Shown here piece by piece: positions 48,024 through 55,777 of a stretch of DNA of 55,777 bases (position 1 is the first letter of the stretch; every line of letters starts with the position of its first letter). Location of the stretch: the NCBI GenBank assembly GCA_003339415.1, contig PDHQ01000234.1, positions 1 through 55,777 on the forward strand. The letters are read 5' to 3'. The DNA comes from Ophiocordyceps camponoti-saundersi (nom. inval.). Lineage: Eukaryota > Ascomycota > Sordariomycetes > Hypocreales > Ophiocordycipitaceae. Under the pieces are notes generated by a model. It was not told the origin of the DNA and ran no database searches. It saw only the letters and a program-made list of their open reading frames with translations. The translations under genes and the position numbers were made by a program.

Positions 48024-49918
48024 TAAGATTACTAATTTATAAAAAGCTAAACTTTTATATACTTTATAAATTCCACGCTAATAGTAATATAAATATAAAC
48101 TTCTTATTCTAATATTATAAGTAAACTCTACTCCTTTTATTACCTTATAATAATAGCTAGCTACGCCTAGAGTAACTCTAAGGAGGAGGGCGACGCTATA
48201 TAAGTTAATTATAACTACGAAAATTTTTTACCCGGAATATAGCTTTACTTTAAATTATAATAATCTTAAACTTAAGGGTTTATTATATTTATTACCTTAT
48301 TAAAAGCTAAGGTAAATATTAATATAATTATTTTAAAAAATATTTTTATTTTTATATAAATAATTATTAAATAAGTAGCGGAGTTTAAAAAGGTTTAGGG
48401 AGGTGCTTACCTTACTTTAACTTTATTAGTTAGTAATATTTTCTTAGCTATTATAGCCGCGGTTTCCTTTTTTTTATAACTTTAAAGGGAGTAAAACTCC
48501 TTTAATATAAGCTATAATTATAGCTAAATCGCTAAAGAAAACTATTAAAAAGTAAGTTTCTAAGTAATATAAGCGATAGCTTATAATTTATTTTAATTTT
48601 ATAATTACTTCGCTCTAAGTTTAAAGCCTTAAGGTAATTATAATAAATATTAACTATAAACTTTATAAGTAAAGCTAAGCTTTTATAATAAGGAAATTAC
48701 TTAGTAGCGATATTATAGTAATATTTTAAAATACTATTTATAAGCTCCGGTCCGATTTAAAGTAGCTTTATATTATTTTTAAAGAAAAGGTACGCTTAAT
48801 TAGTAAAAGTTATACTCTTATTATAAAAAAGGTACTAGCGTAAGCCTTATAATAAGGCGGTAAGGAAGCTTTTTAGAAAAAAAATAAGTTATTAAATAAA
48901 GTTCTAATAATATAATTATATATAGAAAAATACTATTTTAAAATTTAATAGAGTTTTTTAATAATTATTATTAATAATATAATAAATATAATTAATATTT
49001 ATAATAAAAATATAATAATATAAGCGGAGATTTTTAATACTAAACTATATATATTAAAAGTTTAATTTTAATAATATTTTAAATATTACTAACTTAAATA
49101 TATTACTAAATATTATATAATAAAATTATAATATAGTAAGTATTTTACCGCTTTATATATAAAAAGCGAGTTTACTTATTTTATAATTTATAAAAAAAGA
49201 TTATATTATTACTCTTTTTATTAAAAGTTTTATTTTAAGTAAAGTTAACTTTATTTTAAAATAAGAGCGGAATAGGACTAAGCGAAGAACGCGTATATTA
49301 CTTAATTTCGGAGGTTTATAAATAAAAACTTTATATATATTACCCCTTCTCCCCTTTTAGCGCTAATTAGAAACTAATAATAGCTAGGGCGGAAACGCTA
49401 AAAAGCGAATATAATAATACCCCCTTTTCTAACTTTAACTTTATACTTATTTATAACTTTACTATAATAATTTAGCTATTTTTTAAACTTAGCTATTATA
49501 AAATTTATTATAAGATAATAAAACTTTTATATATTTTTAAGTTACGCTAATAAGGCTTTAATAAATTAAATTATTAAGGCTATTTTAATTAAATATAAGG
49601 ATTTAGTTTATAGCGATAATAATAGCTAAGAGGATAAGTAAGCTATATAAACTCTATACTAAACTAAGTTTACGCGTACTTTTATTACCGTAAAGTCCGC
49701 TTTAAGGGAAATATTAGCTTCTAAATTACTAGTTAATACTTAACTTATTAAATATATAAAATACTAAGTATAAGCGGGGTTTAACTTAAAGCTAAGGTAA
49801 TGCTTAAAGGGAGGGTTTTACTATAAGTTTTTTAGTTTTTCCCCCTTTTAAAATATATATAAGATAGTTTTAAGCTATATAAGGTATATTAGTATATAAA
49901 TTATTATTATTATAATAA
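48024..49918 (+). mobile_element. Repeat D, copy D5 (uninterrupted reference copy)
   Basis: This roughly 1.9-kb D copy without insertions is the reference for finding the breaks in D1 and D2. Order: head with CCACGC (about 48072), ACGCTATATAA landmark (about 48193), AATTATTAAATAAGTAGCGG (the Gypsy-2 empty site, about 48361), GGGAGGTGC (48398), AAGCCTTAAGGTAATTA (the LINE-A empty site, about 48626), the Copia empty site near 49135, GGGAGGGTTTTACT (49809) and the TTA tail (about 49898-49918). The flanks TATTTTAATAAGCTT (48009-48023) and TATTTTAATAAATTT (49919-49933) form an imperfect duplication. In the right half a frame runs without indels relative to D2. No family recognised. Confidence 0.82.
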
Positions 49919-50690
49919 TATTTTAATAAATTTATTTATATTTTAAATAATAAAATGCTAAGCTTAGCTTTATAGCTAAGCTACGCTAAAACTTATATAT
50001 ATTTTAATATTATAAAAATACTTAAAATTAACTTTAATATTTACCTTTTTATAAAAAGTAACTTTACTAAGCTAATAATTTTTCCTTACTTTTACTAATT
50101 CAGCTCTTTTACTTATTTTAAATAAACCCTTTCTTTTTTTCTATATTAAATATATTATTACTAATAAAGATTTTTACTTTACTTTTTATCTTATTACTTT
50201 ATAGGAGTTAGCTAGCTTTAATAAGATTTTAGTTAAGTTCTTAAAAAAATATAAACCTTTTTTTATTTAAGTTTTCTAGAAGATTTCTTAAAGCTATATT
50301 AATAGTAGCTACTTTCGATTATAATTTAAAACTTTAAATATTAGAATTATCTAAAAGGCGGGCAAACTATTAGCTATATATTATACTTTAAGTAAATATA
50401 AACTAATTTCGCTTTTTAATATAATAAGAAAAGTTTTAAAAATAATTATTATTAAAAAATCTCTTTTATAGCAGAAGCAGTAAGTATTTTTTTAAATAGC
50501 TAAATAAGTAATAAGTTATAATAATTTATAAGTATAATAATCTTTATATTTACTAAAACTATTAAGGTAGTTTAAAACTAAGGTAGCACTGCCTTACTTT
50601 TATTATTAAACTTTATTAAAGCTTTTAATTATATTTCTTATAATAAGTTAGTTATTATTATAAACTACTTAAGCTTCCTTAACTTTTTTT
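49919..50690 (+). mobile_element. LINE-B, segment 4 (ORF2, before reverse transcriptase motif B)
   Basis: LINE-B continues here, matching LINE-A from about 22066 to 22830, including the palm block LLNFIKAFNYISYNK near 50612. The match is lost at about 50690, where a different LINE starts. The rest of the LINE-B reverse transcriptase and its 3' end are not in the window or lie beyond LINE-E. Confidence 0.8.
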
Positions 50691-51259
50691 ATAACTTTAG
50701 ATAATCGGGGTCCTTATTTATACTTAACGTTATAATATTATAAGAATTTAATACTTTCTATTTTTTAAAGTCTAACTTTCCTAAGGGAATAACTTTAAAC
50801 GCGGAGTTATAAGGCAGTCCGCCTCTTAGTTTACTATTAGTGCTAATAGTACTTAATAGCGAGACTTAGGGGCTTAACTAATCCTAATAATATCCGTATA
50901 TAAGTAAAAGTTAATATAACGCTATTACTAACTCTAATAACTTATTTTTTAATATTTTTTAAACTTTAATAAATCTTATCTTAAAATTTATATATAAAAA
51001 ACTTACTAAGATAATCTCTACGTAAAATTTTCGCCTTATATAAAATATTCTTAATATAGTATTTACTAAGCTTTAATAACGCTAATAAGCCTCTAAGAAC
51101 TTATTTAGCTTACTTATTATTATTTTTTACGCTATCTAAAAGTTAATTAAAGCTACTTTTTATAAGGTAATAAGTAAGGAGTTAAACTCCGCTTTTAAAG
51201 CTTTAACTTAAGCTAGTATAATTATAAACTTTATTTTAAACTCCGCCCCCCTTATAGCG

Positions 51260-52060
51260 CCCCTTATATAGCTAGTTTTAGTAAGAATAGAAAGGGAGGT
51301 ACTTATATTAGTAAAAAATATTCTAGTAATTAATAAAGTTTTAGCGCTTACTTTTTAAAAAGTTATCTAAAATATTAATAAAGCTATAAGCTATTTCGTA
51401 ATAGTTATTACGCGCTAACTTCTTAGCGGTAATCTCGTTATTATATTTAACTTAAAGTATAAAAAGCTTTATTTTTAAGGATAAATAAATAGCTTAGGCT
51501 TTTAAAGCGGAGGCTAAATATATATATTATATTTATATTATTATCGCTAAGGGTATTTAAATTTTAATAGCTAATTATAACTATAACGCGCTACTTAATA
51601 TTATTAAAAAGGTAAATAAAGTTAATATAGTTTAAGTAAAAATACTTTAACTTTAGTATATTAATAGCGAAAAAGCCTCGTAAATTTATCTTATTATAAG
51701 CTTAAGTAATATAAAAAATATAAATAAGTTTTACTTAAATAAAATAATTATAAATATAAAAATAATTTATTATAAACTTTATAAAAACTTTATATATTTT
51801 AAGTAATATTATAAATATTTTTAATTTAAGTATATTACTAAGTATTATTAAAAGCCCCCTTAATATAAATATTATATAGCTATTTTATATAATAGCGGAG
51901 AAAAAAACTACTTTATATAAAAAGAAGAAAGACCCTGCTATTATATTTTATATAAGAGTATATATTTTATATAGTTTAAAAACTACTTAAAATTTTAGAA
52001 ATAATAAAGCTATATTAAGTTTAGCTTTTTTAATAAACCTTACTTTTTTTAATTATTATA
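51260..52060 (+). pseudogene. LINE-E ORF1 (zinc knuckle protein), RIP-destroyed
   Basis: The stretch at 51390-51480 aligns loosely with LINE-A around 20070-20130, and the zinc knuckle pattern CILCK-x2-H-x2-W-x2-NC can be inferred at 51942-51986 from TAT/TAC codons. The knuckle sits at the expected C-terminal end. Start not determinable. Confidence 0.65.
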
Positions 52061-52559
52061 ATTTACTTAACTTCTAGCCTTTACTTAGCGGTAATTTTAT
52101 AAAAAAATAAAAGCTTTATTATAGTTTTTTTAAAAAAGCGAGTATATTATAAATCTTTTAAAAATATATTTTAATAATCTTTTTATAATAGATTATTTAC
52201 TTAAATCTTTTTAAAAAGCTCTTAACTTAATAAGACTTATAAAAGCTATAAGCTATATAATAAACTTTATAACTTATAACTAGCTTTATAATTCTAAGTA
52301 AAGTTTATATTAATAAACTTTATATAATTAAAATAATTATAAATAATTATTTTTAATATTTAATTTTTATAAAAATTATAACCTTATTATAAAATATATA
52401 AAAAATTTATTACTTTATTTAGCTTATTTTATTTTATTAAAAAAATTATAATATTATTATTATATAAGAATTTTAGCTTAATATATATAATTATTTTTTA
52501 TTTCCTAAACTTACTTTTTATTATTTTATTTAAAATAAAAGTAAAGCTCTCTTTTATAT

Positions 52560-55500
52560 ATATAAATAATATAAAGTTAATAATTAAAACTTTATTATAA
52601 ATCTTAACCTTATTAAAATTTCCTTTTATAATAAGCTTTAGGTATTTATTATCTATTTTCTATTATATAGAATATATATTAGACTTTTTTTACGCTTATT
52701 ACTTTCTCCTTTCTCTTTATACTCCGCCTCCGCCTTTACTTTATTAACTATTTTCGGCGATTTTAACGCTTATTACCCTTTTTAAGACTTTTATAAATAT
52801 ACCTCCCTTTACTTCGCGGAGCTTCTCTCCGCTTTTTACTAACTCCGCCTTAAACTCCTTACCCCTTTTTATAAAATTATTTAGAAAATATATAAGCGAA
52901 AAGCTAATATTATTAACTTAATTTAAAATATACCTAATTATTTCCTTATATATTTTAGCTTAAATTTTAAATTTTTTAACTTTTATTATATTTTTTTAAC
53001 TTATATTATTTATTATTTTTCCTTTTTTTAACTTCGCTTTAATATTATATTAGAAATATTTTAACTTTTATATTTTATAAATAAAAATAAAAAACCGCTT
53101 TTTACTTTCCGCTATTTAAGCGGAGTTTATAATAAATATTAAAAAGTTAATAATATAGCTATATAAATAATTAAATATTATAGCTAACTTAATAATTTTA
53201 AAATTACCTTAATAATATAATTTTTATTTATATTTATAATAAATTTTAAAAGTTATTTTTATAATTTTAAATATAAAATATATTAAGTAATATTAATAAA
53301 TATAGCTAAGCTTTAATTATTTATAAATATATTAAAATCTTATAATATAATAAAAATTATTTATTAAGAAAATAAAAAAAAAATTAGAAGTAATTTTTTA
53401 TTTTTATAAATATTAACTTTAATATTATATAATTTATAGCTTAGTAAATAAGATTTTATAGCTAAGCTTCTTTAAAGCTTATATATATATTTTTTTTAAT
53501 AAGATATAAACTTTACTTTCTAATTATTTTTCTCTAAAAAGTTAAAACTTTTAGCTTATAAGTTTTTTTTTTATTTTTTAGAAAATACCTTATATTTTCT
53601 TATCTTTAACCTTTTCCTTTTAATAAATATTCTCTCTTAAGTTACTAAAAATAAAATCCGCTTTACTATTTCTAATATTATATTATAGAAATCTACTAAG
53701 CTTAATAATATCCTTATTAGCTTCTTTAAAAATTATAAATAACCTCTTATAATAGTTTTAACTAAGCTTTTTTAAAGATATATTATTTATAAATATTTTC
53801 TTACTTAATATTAAACTTTTAATATTATAGTTTTTTAGAAAGCGGGAAAAAGCTTAGAGGTTTATTAAACTTAAGGTAATTATTATTTTATCTTTTTTTT
53901 TATATTATAAATAAAATCTTTAAAACTATAATAGCGAAAAAAATATCTTATATAATAAAGTTTATAAGAATCTTATTATAAAGTTAGATAGGTAATTAGC
54001 TTAACTAGTTTATAAATAACGCTTTATTCCTTTTAATAAAATTTATTTATACTGCTTAAAGCTTCTAAAGCTCCGCCTCCCTTTTAATATTAAATATAAT
54101 AAGCGCTTTTAATTATATTTTATATTTTAAGCTATTAGAAATTCTTAATTTTCTTAGCTTTCTTAGATAAGTTATAGCTTTCCTTTACTCTTACCTTTTT
54201 AACTATACCTCCTGCTTAAAAGTTTATAATAAATTATCGGACTTTTTCTTTATTTTTATTAGAATATTTTAAGGCTCTACGCTCTCTTTAGTATTATTTA
54301 TCTTATATATCTTATTTTTTTATAAATACTAAATATAAGTAATTAATATATTTACTATTAGATTTATAAATAATATTAATATTTTTAATATTAAGCGTAC
54401 CTCCGCTTAGGTTTACTATTAGCTTAAATAAGCTTAGAGTATTTACTATAATTAGGTAGCGGAGTATAAAATAATTTTCTAGCTACTTAAAAATAAGCTT
54501 TTTTATTTTATAAAAGCCTACTCTATTAATATAACTCTGCTAATTTTTAAGAAAAATATTATTTAACTTATATAAAAAATATATATATTTAAGGTTTAAA
54601 TTTACTATAAACTCTAATAAAAGCTATATTTTCGCCGCCTTATAAAAAAGCTTACTTATAAATAGCTAGCTTTAACTAAGCTTACTTTATTTACTTAAAG
54701 CTTTTTACTCTTTTAAGTAAAGGAAATTTATATTAAAATTATTAAGTTTATAATTACTTTTAGCGCTATAATTTACTTTACTTTAACCTTACTAAGTAAA
54801 AAACCTAAAAGCCTTATCTTTTAATAGCTAGCTATAACTTAATTTAAATACCTTTATATTATCTTTAAAGCGTATTAAATAACTCTTTCTTATTATATTA
54901 AGTCTAAAATCTTTATTCCTTTTATTAATATTTACTTATTCTACTACGCTATTTATAGCTACTAACTCCTTTATAATAAAAAACTTATAGCTTATATTTA
55001 CTTTACTTTTAAGAAAATTATTATATATTTTTACTAATATTATAAAAGTTAGCCCTACCCTGCTTATATTTTTTTTAAATCCCTTTAATCTTTTTTTATT
55101 ATCTAAGTATAAATTTTAGATATCGCCTCTTAGTCCCTTAAGATTTTAAAAGCTTATTTTTATAAAAAATAATAGCTTTACTAAAACTCTAAAAAAGGAA
55201 AGCTTTAAAAGTATAGCTAGTTTTTTAAATACCTTATTAATAAACTACCTTAACTAAAACTTAATAATATTTTATAAATTTATTAAGGCTTTTTAAAATT
55301 TCTAAGTAGCGCCTTAACTTAGCTTTATAATAGTAAAATTAGCTTTAATAAGTTTCTTTATATTTATAATATTCTTATAATTATAACCTTTTATTATTTT
55401 TATAATAATAAGGAAAATAAAATAATAGCTTACTTTACTTTATATTATAAACTAACTACTTATAAAAAAACGCTCTTATTAATACTTTTTATAAGTTTAA

Positions 55501-55600
55501 TTTAAAATTATAAAAACTTTAATAAAACTTTTAGTTATAAGGCTATTATAAGCTTTTTTACCTTATAATTTATCCGCTTATAACGCCTTTATTAATTTAA
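52560..55600 (+). pseudogene. LINE-E ORF2 (endonuclease and reverse transcriptase), RIP-destroyed
   Basis: The endonuclease GDFNA motif lies at 52756. The reverse transcriptase core lies around 54120-54400, with a PQGSP-like block (TAA GGC TCT ACG CTC TCT) and a following FADD relic. The spacing from endonuclease to FADD, about 1.6 kb, equals that in LINE-A (21417 to 23025). The sequence after about 54450 should hold the thumb and C-terminal zinc region, but I could not read it with confidence. Confidence 0.72.
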
Positions 55601-55634
55601 CCTTTTTTAATTATTTTATAATACTTAAGTATAG

Positions 55635-55777
55635 TAAAATATTAAAATATTAAAATATTAAAATATTAAAATATTAAAATATTAAAATATTAAAATATTA
55701 AAATATTAAAATATTAAAATATTAAAATATTAAAATATTAAAATATTAAAATATTAAAATATTAAAATATTAAAATA
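55635..55777. repeat. (ATTAAAAT)n tandem repeat at the window end
   Basis: About 17-18 uninterrupted 8-bp units run to the last base, so the true end is outside the window. The unit has no C or G and is RIP-proof. It does not resemble TTAGGG telomere repeats. Confidence 0.97.

Larger units (their letters stand above)
50691..55630 (+). mobile_element. LINE-E: diverged Tad-like non-LTR retrotransposon, RIP-dead
   Basis: This is a second LINE lineage with the same plan as LINE-A but clearly diverged. ORF1 relic: zinc knuckle YILYKSIYFIxFKNY at 51942-51986. ORF2 relic: GDFNAYYP at 52756-52779 (endonuclease, decayed GDFNAHHP), QGSTLSLVLFILY near 54273-54312 (reverse transcriptase PQGSP block) and GFINNINIF near 54360 (decayed FADD). 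It appears to have inserted into LINE-B near 50690. No 3' tail or target duplication was found before the terminal satellite. It is the most AT-rich LINE here. Both limits are approximate. Confidence 0.8.

Overview
The window looks like a block of dead transposons from a filamentous ascomycete (Pezizomycotina) that has been saturated by repeat-induced point mutation (RIP). The dinucleotides CA and TG are almost missing on both strands, TA is in great excess, and CG, CC, CT and GC persist. That is the footprint of C-to-T change at CpA, not of general CpG decay. ATG is nearly absent (scattered cases near 5427, 9657, 11255, 21748, 38543, 40918, 43163, 45009 and 49954), and CAA, CAG and TGG codons have become TAA or TAG, so no reading frame is intact. 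I find no functional host gene, tRNA, rRNA or CRISPR. Such AT-rich repeat blocks are typical of ascomycete centromeres, subtelomeres and AT isochores. The sequence does not say which this is, and I cannot name the species.

Layout. Bases 1-126 are an (AAT)n tract. About 1240-1991 is the 3' end of a Tad-like LINE (LINE-C). Gypsy-1 (2427-9327, minus strand, 250-bp LTRs, TAAAA target duplication) follows. An unassigned host sequence H (9333-11417) comes next and resumes at 36126-37487. It is split by a stack of insertions: a 1.9-kb repeat of unknown type, here called D (copy D1), holds a second copy (D2) and a Copia element (28056-35339, minus strand, 301-bp LTRs, AATAT duplication). D2 in turn holds Gypsy-2 (12184-19093, plus strand, 249-bp LTRs, GTAAT duplication) and LINE-A (19372-26112, plus strand, exact 14-bp duplication).

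From about 37488 a second copy of the same LINE (LINE-B) runs rightward. It is broken by Gypsy-3 (38253-44738, plus strand, a second Gypsy family with 186-bp LTRs), by D4 (44990-46859, inverted) and by D5 (48024-49918). It has also lost about 465 bp around its endonuclease active site. From about 50690 a more diverged LINE (LINE-E) runs to the end, and the window closes in an 8-bp tandem repeat, (ATTAAAAT)n.

The LTR and LINE families are identified from RIP-decayed but legible motifs. Gypsy: CCHC knuckle, YRALN...DRYPLP, YLDD and HDSP. LINE: a CxxC...H...C knuckle ending ORF1, GDFN endonuclease, GxPQGSP and FADD reverse transcriptase motifs, and a C-terminal zinc region. Copia: Gag core and a QTDD reverse transcriptase motif. 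Boundaries rest on paired LTRs, target-site duplications and comparison with uninterrupted copies elsewhere in the window. All coordinates were read by eye. Those marked approximate could shift by tens of bases.
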